From contig NZ_CP049989.1 of assembly GCF_011388215.1 (NCBI RefSeq), forward strand, positions 1,984,001 through 2,048,000: a DNA stretch of 64,000 nt. Direction: 5' to 3'. The DNA is from Hydrogenophaga crocea (GTDB lineage Bacteria > Pseudomonadota > Gammaproteobacteria > Burkholderiales > Burkholderiaceae_C). Within the stretch, counting starts at the first letter, position 1. The number at the start of each line of letters is the position of its first letter. Shown piece after piece: positions 47,736 to 56,322 of this stretch. The notes beneath the pieces are model-generated. The model was not told the origin of the DNA, did not search any database, and saw nothing but the letters and a program-made list of their open reading frames with translations. Made by a program: the position numbers and the translations under genes.

Positions 47736-48425
47736 TCAGAACAGGACCGACGCGATCCACACCCCGAAGCCCGTGGACAGGGCACCGAGCGCGAACCACA
47801 GGATGCGAACGCCCTCGCCGGCGCTGGCGGACGGGGCGGCTGGCGCGGGACGCGCGGTGATGGGCGCAGGTGCCGGCGCTGGCGCGGACGCGGACAGCGT
47901 GGGCGCGACGGCGTTGGGCGCCGAAGCCGCAACGGCGGGCGCGGGCTCGACCGCAGCCGCGTCGGCGGGCGCGGCCTCGGCCGGGGCCGGCGCGAGCTCG
48001 GTCTGGAACGCGGCGAAGAACTGGTCGGCCATCTGCTTGGCCGCGGCGTCGATCATGCGGCCGCCGACCTGCCCGAGCTTGCCGCCCACCGAGGCCTGCG
48101 CGGTGTAGCGCAGCCGCGTGCCGCTGTCCTCGTCGGCGAGCGCCACGCTCGACTGCCCCTTGGCCATGCCGGCCGCGCCGCCCGAGCCTTCGAACTGCAG
48201 CGTGCAGCCCTGGCCGGGCCGCACGTCGTGCAGGCGGATGTGGCCCGTGAAGCGCGCGCGCACCGGGCCGACCTTGACGGCCACGCGCGCCGTGCGCTCG
48301 GTGTCGCTCGTGGCTTCCATGGCCTCGCAACCGGGGATGCAACGCGCCAGCACGGCCGCGTCGTTGAGGGCGGCCCAGACCCTGTCGCGGGGCGCGGCAA
48401 TGAGGATGTCTCCGTTCAGTTCCAT
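47736..48425 (-). CDS. CoxG-like SRPBCC protein with C-terminal anchor
   Basis: Protein of 229 residues with an N-terminal SRPBCC domain (MELNGDILIAAPRDRVWAAL to MIDAAAKQMADQFFAAF), a long Ala/Pro linker, and a final helix GVRILWFALGALSTGFGVWI. CoxG of CO dehydrogenase clusters has the same layout and helps tether the enzyme to the membrane. It is first gene of this operon, under the promoter and TetR-type double operator at 48462-48508. Confidence 0.88.
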   Translation of the reverse strand: MELNGDILIAAPRDRVWAALNDAAVLARCIPGCEAMEATSDTERTARVAVKVGPVRARFTGHIRLHDVRPGQGCTLQFEGSGGAAGMAKGQSSVALADEDSGTRLRYTAQASVGGKLGQVGGRMIDAAAKQMADQFFAAFQTELAPAPAEAAPADAAAVEPAPAVAASAPNAVAPTLSASAPAPAPAPITARPAPAAPSASAGEGVRILWFALGALSTGFGVWIASVLF

Positions 48426-48461
48426 CTGTGTTTGACCCCCGGGTTTTCACGGGTGTTTTTG

Positions 48462-48508
48462 TTTACCAACCGGTCAACAATGCTAAGACTCATTGACCGT
48501 ACGGTAAA
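48462..48508. promoter_or_regulatory. Double TetR-type operator over the coxG-like promoter
   Basis: Two related 16-bp sites, TTTACCAACCGGTCAA (48462-48477) and TTGACCGTACGGTAAA (48493-48508), lie 31 bp apart, three helical turns. The second contains a perfect ACCGTACGGT palindrome; the first is its reverse complement with three central mismatches. On the minus strand TTTACC (48503-48508), a 17-bp spacer and TAGCAT (48480-48485) form a good promoter for the molybdenum operon, so a protein bound at both sites would block it. Confidence 0.72.
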
Positions 48509-48512
48509 TAGC

Positions 48513-49229
48513 GTGCGCATCCAGAGAAACCCTGATCACCCCGGAACTGGCGATGAAGCGGCCGCCGAACGTGCGCCGCAGCGCCGTCGCCTGAGCGTGT
48601 CCGAGCGCGAACGGCAGATCGTGGACGGCGCGATCCAGTTCTTTGCGTCCAACGGTTTCGGCGGCCAGTTGCGCGACCTCGCCAAGAGCATCGGCGTCAC
48701 GCACGCCCTGCTCTACCACTACTTCCCGACCAAGCAGGCGCTGATCGACCGCGTGTACCTCGACGTGTTCGAAGGCCGCTGGCGCGACAGCTGGGACGCG
48801 CTGCTCGACGACCCCAAGATCGAGGTCGAAGACAAGTTCACCGCCTTCTACGCCGACTACGTGAACAACGCGCTTTCGCGCGAGTTCGTGCGCATCCTCA
48901 TGTTCTCGGGCCTGATGGACCACACCATCACCGACCGCTTCTTCGCCATGCTGCGCGAGCGCCTGTTCCCGCGCCTGATCCGCGAGACGCGGCGCTTTCG
49001 CGGCTCGACCTCACGTGCCAAGCCCAGCGAGCGCGAACTCGAACTGCTCATGGGCCTGCACGGCGGCATGTTCTACATCTCGATCCGCCACTGGATCTAT
49101 GGCCAGGACGTGCACAGCGAAGCGGTGCAAGAGACCTGCGACGAAGCCCTGGTGCGCGACCGCGTGCGCAGCTACCTGATGGCCAGCCGCGAACTGCTCA
49201 ACCTCACCCCCAAGAAGCCGGCTCGCTGA
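48513..49229 (+). CDS. TetR/AcrR-family regulator
   Basis: Transcriptional repressor of about 238 residues. HTH region: RQIVDGAIQFFASNGF, QLRDLAKSIGVTHALLYHYF then PTKQALIDRVY. The C-terminal ligand domain is helical with HGGMFYISIRHWIYG. Start is unsettled: ATG 48480 lies inside the double operator and on the -10 of the divergent promoter, while GTG 48513 lies just past the operator, so the GTG is preferred. It is divergent from the molybdenum operon and 32 bp upstream of the TRAP genes, so it probably controls both. Confidence 0.88.
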   Translation: MRIQRNPDHPGTGDEAAAERAPQRRRLSVSERERQIVDGAIQFFASNGFGGQLRDLAKSIGVTHALLYHYFPTKQALIDRVYLDVFEGRWRDSWDALLDDPKIEVEDKFTAFYADYVNNALSREFVRILMFSGLMDHTITDRFFAMLRERLFPRLIRETRRFRGSTSRAKPSERELELLMGLHGGMFYISIRHWIYGQDVHSEAVQETCDEALVRDRVRSYLMASRELLNLTPKKPAR

Positions 49230-49261
49230 GCCGATCACCGAGAACGAAGGAGACAAAGCGC

Positions 49262-50332
49262 ATGAAACCGACCAAGTTCGCCATCGCCAGCCTGCTGGCC
49301 CTGGGCGCCAGCCTGAGCGCGCTGCCCGCGGCCGCGCAGCAGCGCATCAGCGTCAACATCGGCTCCAGCCACCCCACCACCAACATCTGGGTGCACGCCA
49401 TGAAGGAGGTGTTCCAGCCCGAGGTGGACCGCATCCTCAAGGCCGGCGGCGGCAAGTACGAGGTGCGCTGGCGCGAGAACTACGGCGGCACGCTCTACAA
49501 ATTCACCGACACGCGCGCCGCCGTGCGCGACGGCATCGTCGACGTGGGCATGGTGGGCACGGTGTGGGAGAACTCCGCCATGCCGCTGCAGAACGTCACC
49601 TACTTCACGCCGTTCGCCACCACCAACCACGAGCTGCTGATCCAGATCTTCGACAAGCTCAACACCACCGTGCCCGCGCTGCGCGACAGCTGGGCCGCGC
49701 AGAACATGGTGCCGCTGTCCTCGCTGATCACCGACAGCTACGACATCTACGCCAACTTCCCCATCCGCACCCTGGCCGATCTTCAGAACAAGAAGATCAA
49801 CGCGCCCGGCACCTCGGCGAACTGGCTGCGCGACACCGGCGCCACGCCGGTCGATGGCGCGCTCACCACCTACTACACCAACATCCAGACCGGCGTGACC
49901 CAGGGCGCGCTCTCGTTCGCCAGCGGCATCGGCCCGGCGCGCGTGTACGAGGTGGCCAAGTACCTCACGCACATCGACATCGGCTCGATGTACTTCGGCA
50001 GCGTGGCGGCCAACAAGAAGTTCTTCGACGGCCTGCCCAAAGAGGTGCAGGAGGCCTTCGTGCAGGCCGGCAAGGCCGCGTCCAAGGCGCACGGCGAGCA
50101 CGTAACCAAGGTGGCCAAGGCCGCGATGGACACCATGAAGGCCGCCGGCCTGCAGGTGGCCGACCTGCCCCCGGCCGAGAAGGCCAAGTGGGTCAACAGC
50201 CTGCCCAACATCGTGCAGCCCTGGCTGCAGGCCACGGGCGACAACGGCAAGGCCGTGCTCAAGGCCTACTTCGACGAGCTGCGCGCGCGCGGCGTGAAGC
50301 CCCTGCGCGACTGGGACAACCAGAACCGCTGA
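49262..50332 (+). CDS. TRAP transporter substrate-binding protein (DctP)
   Basis: Periplasmic solute receptor of 356 residues with signal peptide FAIASLLALGASLSALPAAA. DctP features are ISVNIGSSHPTTNIWVHAM, RDGIVDVGMVGTVW and the ligand-arginine region TSANWLRDTGATPVDG. TRAP receptors typically bind organic acids. Following TetR by 32 bp, and separated from its permease genes by a strong terminator, it may be made in excess over them. Confidence 0.93.
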   Translation: MKPTKFAIASLLALGASLSALPAAAQQRISVNIGSSHPTTNIWVHAMKEVFQPEVDRILKAGGGKYEVRWRENYGGTLYKFTDTRAAVRDGIVDVGMVGTVWENSAMPLQNVTYFTPFATTNHELLIQIFDKLNTTVPALRDSWAAQNMVPLSSLITDSYDIYANFPIRTLADLQNKKINAPGTSANWLRDTGATPVDGALTTYYTNIQTGVTQGALSFASGIGPARVYEVAKYLTHIDIGSMYFGSVAANKKFFDGLPKEVQEAFVQAGKAASKAHGEHVTKVAKAAMDTMKAAGLQVADLPPAEKAKWVNSLPNIVQPWLQATGDNGKAVLKAYFDELRARGVKPLRDWDNQNR

Positions 50333-50343
50333 ACCCGGCACCA

Positions 50344-50378
50344 GGCCCCGCGCCGCCAAGCCGGCGCGGGGCCTTTTT
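50344..50378 (+). terminator. Intrinsic terminator inside the TRAP operon
   Basis: GGCCCCGCGCCG/CGGCGCGGGGCC 12-bp perfect stem, six-base loop, then TTTTT. It sits between dctP and dctQ, so it would let most transcripts end after the receptor gene and the rest read through. Confidence 0.85.
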
Positions 50379-50392
50379 GTTGAAGGTGACCC

Positions 50393-50950
50393 GTGCACAA
50401 CGAACCCGACCTTGCTGCCGAGGGCGCTGCCGCGCCCGCTGACCGCCACCCGCTCGAAGGCATCGCGCGCGTGCTCGCGGCCGTCGGCACCGTGTGGATC
50501 TTTCTCATGATGATGATGGTGGTGGCCGACGTGGTCGGCCGCAATTTCCTCGACAAGCCCATCACGGGCGTGGCCGAATTCGCGGCGCGCTCGGTGGCGT
50601 CCATCGTGTTCCTGCAGCTCGCCGCGGCGATCTGCTCGGGCCGCATGACGCGCAGCGACTTCCTGCTGCGCCTGATCGGCGCGCGCTCGCTCACCGCACT
50701 GCGCGTGCTCGAAGTGGGCAACGCCCTGCTCGGCGGCCTGCTGTTCGCGGCCCTGGCCTTCATCGCCTGGCCCGAGCTCACGCAGGCCTGGACCGGCAAC
50801 GAGTTCTTCGGCGTGCAGGGTGTGTACACCGTGCCCACCTGGCCGTTTCGCGCGCTGATCGTGGGTGGCTCGATCGTGGCCGCGCTGGCCTACCTGCTGC
50901 AGATGCCCAGCGTCTGGCGCCACGCCGGCGAATTCGGAGAACCGTCATGA
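50393..50950 (+). CDS. TRAP transporter small permease (DctQ)
   Basis: Four-helix inner-membrane subunit of 185 residues, starting with GTG at 50393 (MHNEPDLAAEG). Helices include VWIFLMMMMVVADVVGRNF and SVASIVFLQLAAAICSG; the DVVGRNFL motif is common in DctQ. The last bases overlap the DctM ATG by 4 bp. Confidence 0.9.
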   Translation: MHNEPDLAAEGAAAPADRHPLEGIARVLAAVGTVWIFLMMMMVVADVVGRNFLDKPITGVAEFAARSVASIVFLQLAAAICSGRMTRSDFLLRLIGARSLTALRVLEVGNALLGGLLFAALAFIAWPELTQAWTGNEFFGVQGVYTVPTWPFRALIVGGSIVAALAYLLQMPSVWRHAGEFGEPS

Positions 50951-52275
50951 GCGACCTCGGTTTCGGCGCGCTGCTGATCGGCGCCCTGGTCACGCTCGTG
51001 CTGCTGGGTGTTCACATTGCCGTGGCGCTGATCGGCATCGGCTTCGCGGGCATCTGGCTCATGCGCGAAGACGTGCAGATGGCCATGCGCCTGCTCTACC
51101 TCTCGGCCTACAACGGCGTGGCCGACTACATCTTCGCCACCATCCCGCTGTTCGTGCTCATGGGCCTGCTGGTGTCCATATCGAACGTGGGCAAGGACAC
51201 CTTCGAGGTGGCTGAAGCGCTGCTGCGCCGCGTGCGCGGCGGCCTGGGCGTGGCCACGGTGGCGGCCAACACCGTGTTCGCGGCGGTCACCGGCGTGTCC
51301 ATCGCCTCGGCCGCGGTGTTCACGCGCGTGGCCGTGCCCGAGATGGTGCGCCACGGCTACCGCACCGCGTTCGCGGCCGGCACGGTGGCGGGCAGCTCGG
51401 TGCTGGGCATGATGATCCCGCCCAGCCTGCTCATGATCATCTACGGCGTGTTGGCCGAACAATCGATCGGCAAACTGTTCATCGCGGGCGTCATCCCGGG
51501 CTTCCTGCTCGCGGTGGTGTTCGTGCTGATGATCGTGCTCATGGCCACCTTCACCCCGGGCAAGGTGTTCGACCTGCAGCGCCGCCAGGCGCTGGCGCTC
51601 GAACGCAGCACCGGCCCGCTTCTCACGGGCGGGCAGATGGCGGGCAAGCTCGTGCCCATCGCGGCGCTGGTGGTGCTGGTGCTCGGCGGCCTGTACACCG
51701 GTTTCTTCACGCCCACCGAGGCGGGTGGCATCGGCGCCTTCGGCGCGCTGGTGGTGGCGCTGGCGCGGCGCAGCCTGGGCCAGGGCCGCTTCTGGCGCGT
51801 GCTGCACGAAACGGGCAGCGTGTCGGTCACCATCCTGATCCTGCTGATCGCCGCGAGCTTCTACAGCCGCATGCTCTCGGTGGCGGGCGTGCCCGTGGCC
51901 ATCAGCGACCTGGTGCAGGACGCGGGCCTGGGCCCCTACGGCTTCCTGCTGATCTACGTGCTGATCGTGCTCTTCCTGGGCATGATCCTCGACTCGAGCT
52001 CGATCCTGCTGATCATGACGCCCGTGGCCGTGCCCATCGCCACCGACATGGGCTTCAACCTGATCCAGTTCGGCGTGCTCACCGTGCTCGCGGTGGAGAT
52101 CGGCCTGCTCACACCGCCCTTCGGCATCTCGGTGTTCACCGTGAAGTCCACGCTCAACGACCCCAAGGTCTCGGTCGAGCAGATCTTCGGCGGCGCCCTG
52201 CCCTACATCGGCGCCATGCTGTTCGTGCTGCTGCTCGTGGCGCTGTTTCCCTGGCTGTCGCTGGCGCTGATCTGA
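50947..52275 (+). CDS. TRAP transporter large permease (DctM)
   Basis: Inner-membrane sodium-coupled transport subunit of 442 residues with about eleven helices. Signature segments are TIPLFVLMGLLVSI, VAANTVFAAVTGVSIASAAVF, GSSVLGMMIPPSLLMIIYGV and LGMILDSSSILLIMTPV. Together with DctP and DctQ it forms a full TRAP importer, probably for the substrate of the nearby molybdenum hydroxylase or a breakdown product. Confidence 0.93.
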   Translation: MSDLGFGALLIGALVTLVLLGVHIAVALIGIGFAGIWLMREDVQMAMRLLYLSAYNGVADYIFATIPLFVLMGLLVSISNVGKDTFEVAEALLRRVRGGLGVATVAANTVFAAVTGVSIASAAVFTRVAVPEMVRHGYRTAFAAGTVAGSSVLGMMIPPSLLMIIYGVLAEQSIGKLFIAGVIPGFLLAVVFVLMIVLMATFTPGKVFDLQRRQALALERSTGPLLTGGQMAGKLVPIAALVVLVLGGLYTGFFTPTEAGGIGAFGALVVALARRSLGQGRFWRVLHETGSVSVTILILLIAASFYSRMLSVAGVPVAISDLVQDAGLGPYGFLLIYVLIVLFLGMILDSSSILLIMTPVAVPIATDMGFNLIQFGVLTVLAVEIGLLTPPFGISVFTVKSTLNDPKVSVEQIFGGALPYIGAMLFVLLLVALFPWLSLALI

Positions 52276-52442
52276 GGCCACCCTTGGTTACACCCTTCAC
52301 GCCCGGGCAACGAACCCCGCGGCGCGAAGGGCGCTCCCATTCATGGCCCGCAGAAATCGGTCTGCGGGTGGACGCCCAAGGCCCGTGCCCCGCGCATGGC
52401 CTGCGAGCGTTCGTGCTTCAACGCCACAAGCCCGAAGGACCC

Positions 52443-53003
52443 ATGAAAAAAGCCATTCCTCTCACCGCCGCCGTGCTCGCCCTCACCGCGTTCGGCGCCC
52501 ACGCGCAATCGAGTTACACCGAACCCTCGCGCCTGTACGGCAGCATCGGATACGAGTCCATCGGCCTGCGGGCCAGCAGCGGAGGCGTCACAGCCAAGTC
52601 CGACCCGGGCCTGCTGATGGGCACCATCGGCTACCAGCTGCACCCCAACATCGCCATCGAAGGCATCGCCGGCGGCACGGTGCGCAAGGACGACCTCAAG
52701 CTCAATGGTTTCAACAGCGGCCTCGACAGCAAGGTCGACACCTACGGCGTGTTCGTGAAGCCCAGCGTGAACCTCACCGAGAACTTCAGCGTGTTCGGCC
52801 GCGTGGGTTACGCGCGCACCAACGCCAGCCTGTCCACCGGCAACTTCAGCGTGAACGACTCCACCACCGACGTGGCCTACGGCGTGGGCGCGGCCTACAA
52901 CCTGTCTCCCAACTCGTACATCCAGGCCAACTACACGCAGTACCTGGACAAGGACAACGTGGAGGCCAAGGGCTGGGGCGTGCACTACGGCCGCCGCTTC
53001 TGA
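52443..53003 (+). CDS. Outer-membrane beta-barrel protein (OmpA/OmpX-like)
   Basis: Small outer-membrane barrel of 186 residues from the ATG at 52443. Signal peptide AIPLTAAVLALTAFGAHAQ. Alternating strand patterns (LYGSIGYESIGLRAS, GTIGYQLHPNIAIEGIAGGT, VFGRVGYARTNASLS, YIQANYTQYLD) and a terminal aromatic residue (VHYGRRF) fit an eight-strand barrel. Ligand unknown. The 167 bp upstream hold no visible gene. Confidence 0.8.
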   Translation: MKKAIPLTAAVLALTAFGAHAQSSYTEPSRLYGSIGYESIGLRASSGGVTAKSDPGLLMGTIGYQLHPNIAIEGIAGGTVRKDDLKLNGFNSGLDSKVDTYGVFVKPSVNLTENFSVFGRVGYARTNASLSTGNFSVNDSTTDVAYGVGAAYNLSPNSYIQANYTQYLDKDNVEAKGWGVHYGRRF

Positions 53004-53046
53004 TCGACACGGTGTACAAAGGCAGGGCTTCTGAAGCCCTGCCCCC

Positions 53047-53790
53047 ATGCCCGCCCGCTACGCCCGTTTCCTCGTCGGCCGCCACCGCAGCGTGGCCGCC
53101 AACCGCCAGCTCGGCTGGCTGCTCGCCTTCGTGGCGGGCGCCATCAACGCCGGCGGCTTTCTCGCCGTGCAGCAGTACACCTCGCACGTCACGGGCATGG
53201 TCTCGGCCGTGGCCGACAACGTGGTGCTGCAGCGCTTCGACCTGGTGATCGACGGCCTGGTGGCCGTGCTCTCGTTCCTGCTCGGCGCCATGTGCAGCGC
53301 GCTGTTGGTGAACTTCGCGCGGCGCCGCGCCATGGCCAGCGAGTACGCGCTGCCGCTGCTGTTCGAGGCCGCGCTGATCCTGTGCTTCGGCCTCATGGGC
53401 GCGCGCCTGGCGAGCTTCGAGGCCCTGCTGCTGCCCTTCACCGTGGTGCTGCTGTGTTTCATCATGGGCCTGCAGAACGCGGTGGTCACCAAGCTCTCGG
53501 GCGCGGTGATCCGCACCACGCACATGACGGGCATCGTGACCGACCTCGGCATCGAACTGGGCAAGCTCGTGTACTGGAACGCCGACCGCGATGCGCAACC
53601 GCCCGTGCGCGCCGACCGCGATCGCATGAAAGTGCTCGGGGGCTTGCTGCTGGCCTTCCTGCTCGGCGGCCTCACGGGCGCCTTCGGCTTCAAGCAGTTC
53701 GGCTATGGCTTCACCGTGCCCATCGCGGTGCTGCTGGCCGTGGTGTCGCTCGTGCCCGCCTGGGACGACCTGGGCCGGCGGCGCGCATGA
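53047..53790 (+). CDS. DUF1275 (YoaK-like) membrane protein
   Basis: Inner-membrane protein of 247 residues. Family features are LAFVAGAINAGGFLAVQQYTSHVTG near the N-terminus and FIMGLQNAVVTKLSGAVIRTTHMTG in the middle, with about six hydrophobic helices. Function of the family is unknown. It lies 43 bp after the barrel gene, possibly cotranscribed, and is convergent with tRNA-His. Confidence 0.9.
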   Translation: MPARYARFLVGRHRSVAANRQLGWLLAFVAGAINAGGFLAVQQYTSHVTGMVSAVADNVVLQRFDLVIDGLVAVLSFLLGAMCSALLVNFARRRAMASEYALPLLFEAALILCFGLMGARLASFEALLLPFTVVLLCFIMGLQNAVVTKLSGAVIRTTHMTGIVTDLGIELGKLVYWNADRDAQPPVRADRDRMKVLGGLLLAFLLGGLTGAFGFKQFGYGFTVPIAVLLAVVSLVPAWDDLGRRRA

Positions 53791-53832
53791 AAAACCCCTG
53801 GGGGCCTTGCGACCGCCAGGGGTTTTGAATTT

Positions 53833-53909
53833 TGGGGTGGCTGATGGGACTCGAACCCACGACAACCAGAATCACAATCTGGGACTCTACCAACTGAGCT
53901 ACAGCCACC
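53833..53909 (-). tRNA. tRNA-His (GTG anticodon)
   Basis: Complete cloverleaf on the minus strand: acceptor stem GTGGCTG/CAGCCAC, D-arm GCTCAGTTGGTAGAG, anticodon loop TTGTGAT (anticodon GTG), T-arm GTGGGTTCGAGTCCCAT, and an encoded CCA. The extra 5' G at 53909, paired with C73, is the identity base unique to histidine tRNA. Confidence 0.96.
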
Positions 53910-53947
53910 GCAAGCCGCGCATTATAGCCTGCGCGGATGGCTGCATT

Positions 53948-55873
53948 TCAGCGTGCGGGCGGCGTGGCGTTCTCGGCCGGCTTGGGCACCAGGATGCGGG
54001 CCTTGAAGCGCGCCTTGAGCGTTTCATAGTAGGCCTCGCTTTCGGCGCCCGACCAGCCCTGGCCCACCTGCTGCACCTCTTGCGCCTGGCGCTCGGCCGG
54101 CACTTCGGCGCGCGGCAGCACCTTGACGACCTGCACCACGGCGTGGCCCTGCTGGCCCAGGGGCACACCGATCCAGGCCGGCAGGGCCTTGGGGTCGGCG
54201 GCCAGCGCGGCGTCGAGCACGCGCGGGTCCATCGATTGCGCGCTCTCGCGCGACACCTTGAGCACCGGGCCCATGGCCGCGGCGTCGGCCCCGCCCTTCC
54301 AGGCGGCCAATTGTTTTTCGGCCTCTTCTTTCGCGAGTTCGGCGGCGCGCTGCGCCACCAGGCGGCTGCGGGCCTGTTCGCGCACCTCGGCCAGCGGCTG
54401 CGTGTGCGCGGGGCGGTGTTCGACGATGCGCGCGGCCACGAGCTGGCTGCCGCCCACGTCGATGGCTTCGGTGTTGCGCTTGCTCGAGATCGATTCGGGC
54501 GCGAACAGCGCGCCCAGCAGGCGGGCGTTGGCGAGCGGGCCGGTCTGGCCCGCAGCCGGGGTGCGCAGCACGCCCTTGGCGGTCTGCACCGTGAGTTTCA
54601 GGCGTTCGGCCGCGGGCTGCAGGCTCTGCGGCTGCTCGTACACCAGGTTGCTGAAGGTGTCGGCGGCCTCGGCGTACTGGCGCTGCGCCTGCTGCTGTCG
54701 CAGCTGTGCTTCGAGCTGCGGGCGCAGTTCGGCGAAGCTCTTCACGGGCGGAGCCTTGATGTCGGTGAGCTGGATGATGTGGAAGCCGAAGTCGGTCTCG
54801 ACGATGTCGGAGATCTGGCCTTTGCGCAGCGCGAACACCGCCTGCTCGAACGGCGGCACCATCGCGCCCTTGCCGAAGAAGTCGAGGTCGCCCCCGTTGG
54901 CGGCCGAGCCCGGGTCTTGCGAGTTGGCCTTGGCGAGTTCCGCGAACTTCGCGGGGTTGGCCCGTGCCTCGGCCAGCAGGGCCTCGGCCTTCTTGCGCAC
55001 CTCGGCCTTCTGCTCGGGCGTGGCGCCATTGGGCACGCTGAGCAGGATGTGGCTGGCGCGGCGTTCTTCGGCGCCGCTGAGCTGCGAGGCGTTCTGGTCG
55101 TAGTAGCTGCGCAGGTCGGCTTCGCTGATGCTGATGCCCTTTTGCAGCGCGGCGGCGTCGAGCACCAGGTACTCCACGTCGGCCTGCTCGGGCGCCTGGA
55201 ACAGCGCCTGGTTCTGCTGGTAGAAGGCCTCGATGTCGGCCTCGCTCGGGTTCACGCGCGACGCGAAATCGCGCGCGGTGAAGGTCTTCACGCGCAGCTC
55301 GCGCTGCTCGAAGAACGCGTTGAGCGTGGCGCGCGCCATCGCGCTCGAACCGAAGCCCGTGGCCTGCACGCCCTGCAGCACCTGGCGCTGCGACAGGTCG
55401 GCGCGCACCGAAGCTTCGAAGATCTCGGGCGTCATGCCCTGGCGCGAGAGCAGCTGTCGGTAGGCCTCGACGTCGAGCGAGCCATCGGGCTTGCGCAGCG
55501 AGGCGATCGCCTGGTTCTGCTGCAGTTCGCGCGCCAGGCGCTGGTCGGGCGTGTACAGGTTGAGCTTGGCCACGGCCGCGGCCAGCACGCGCTGGCGCAC
55601 CAGGCGTTCGAGCGATTCGTAGCGCGCGATGTCGCTGTCGAGCAAAGCCGAGTCGATGTTGGGCACCATGGCGCGCAGGCGCTCGACCTCCTGGCGGTGG
55701 GCCTGGTCCCATTCGGCGCGCTTGATCTTCTTGCCATCGACACTGGCCACCGCAGCGCCGCCTTCATTGAAGCGCGTATAGCCTTCCACGCCGAACAACA
55801 CGAAGGACGGGATGATCAGGATCAGCAGGAAGCCCATCAGGAACTTCTTGCGATCGCGGATGATGTCGAACAT
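53948..55873 (-). CDS. ppiD: Peptidyl-prolyl isomerase/chaperone PpiD
   Basis: Membrane-anchored periplasmic folding factor of 641 residues. One N-terminal helix (FLMGFLLILIIPSFVLFGV), a SurA-N-like chaperone region, and a parvulin domain at about residues 265-365 (RRASHILLSVPNGATPEQK, KANSQDPGSAANGGDLDFFG, FGFHIIQLTDIKAP). It lies between tRNA-His and tRNA-Val, after the terminator of the latter. Context near hupB matches the lon-hupB-ppiD neighbourhood of many Proteobacteria. Confidence 0.93.
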   Translation of the reverse strand: MFDIIRDRKKFLMGFLLILIIPSFVLFGVEGYTRFNEGGAAVASVDGKKIKRAEWDQAHRQEVERLRAMVPNIDSALLDSDIARYESLERLVRQRVLAAAVAKLNLYTPDQRLARELQQNQAIASLRKPDGSLDVEAYRQLLSRQGMTPEIFEASVRADLSQRQVLQGVQATGFGSSAMARATLNAFFEQRELRVKTFTARDFASRVNPSEADIEAFYQQNQALFQAPEQADVEYLVLDAAALQKGISISEADLRSYYDQNASQLSGAEERRASHILLSVPNGATPEQKAEVRKKAEALLAEARANPAKFAELAKANSQDPGSAANGGDLDFFGKGAMVPPFEQAVFALRKGQISDIVETDFGFHIIQLTDIKAPPVKSFAELRPQLEAQLRQQQAQRQYAEAADTFSNLVYEQPQSLQPAAERLKLTVQTAKGVLRTPAAGQTGPLANARLLGALFAPESISSKRNTEAIDVGGSQLVAARIVEHRPAHTQPLAEVREQARSRLVAQRAAELAKEEAEKQLAAWKGGADAAAMGPVLKVSRESAQSMDPRVLDAALAADPKALPAWIGVPLGQQGHAVVQVVKVLPRAEVPAERQAQEVQQVGQGWSGAESEAYYETLKARFKARILVPKPAENATPPAR

Positions 55874-55920
55874 GCGGGATACCCTGTGATGGTTGGATCA
55901 AACGCCGGATTTTGAACAAT

Positions 55921-55949
55921 AAAAAAGGCGAACCCGTGTTCGCCTTTTT
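55921..55949 (-). terminator. Terminator between tRNA-Val and ppiD
   Basis: AAAAAAGGCGAAC pairs with GTTCGCCTTTTT around a CCGT loop, giving T runs on both strands. It ends the tRNA-Val (and hupB) transcript on the minus strand. Confidence 0.85.
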
Positions 55950-55953
55950 CTTG

Positions 55954-56029
55954 TGGTGGGTGCTGACGGGGTCGAACCGCCGACCTACGCCTTGTAAGGG
56001 CGCCGCTCTACCGACTGAGCTAAGCACCC
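55954..56029 (-). tRNA. tRNA-Val (TAC anticodon)
   Basis: 76-nt cloverleaf on the minus strand: acceptor GGGTGCT/AGCACCC, D-arm GCTCAGTCGGTAGAGC, anticodon loop CTTACAA (anticodon TAC), T-arm GGCGGTTCGACCCCGTC, encoded CCA. It follows hupB by 20 bp and precedes a terminator. Confidence 0.96.
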
Positions 56030-56049
56030 CCAGTGCTTGCGAGGCCGGG

Positions 56050-56322
56050 TCAGTTGACCGCGTCCTTCAGTGCCTTGCCGGGACGGAACTTCGGCACCTT
56101 GGCGGCCTTGATTTTAATCTCGGCGCCGGTGCGGGGATTGCGGCCTTTGCGGGCCGGGCGCTTGGTCACGCCGAACGAGCCGAAACCCACCAGGGAAACG
56201 GTGCCGCCCTTCTTGAGCGTGGTGCGGATGGCGGCGATGGTGGAGTCGAGCGCGCGCGTGGCAGCCGCCTTGGAGATGTCGGCGTGCTTGGCGATGTGTT
56301 CGACGAGTTCAGTTTTGTTCAC
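56050..56322 (-). CDS. hupB: HU-family DNA-binding protein
   Basis: Nucleoid histone-like protein of 90 residues, starting at GTG 56322 ([20 protein letters not shown]). The DNA-binding arm is [18 protein letters not shown] and the signature is GFGSFGV. It forms dimers that bend DNA. tRNA-Val follows 20 bp downstream and may be in the same transcript. The 262 bp upstream, to the end of the dehydrogenase gene, hold only its promoter region. Confidence 0.95.
   Translation of the reverse strand: MNKTELVEHIAKHADISKAAATRALDSTIAAIRTTLKKGGTVSLVGFGSFGVTKRPARKGRNPRTGAEIKIKAAKVPKFRPGKALKDAVN

Noticed and set aside
43943..48425. Aerobic CO dehydrogenase cluster
   Set aside because: CoxG, CoxM and CoxS-like partners are present, but the large subunit lacks the AYxCSFR active-site loop, so CO oxidation is not supported.
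53833..56029. tRNA genes as possible integration sites of a mobile element
   Set aside because: No integrase, no direct repeats of tRNA ends, and the genes between (ppiD) are housekeeping.
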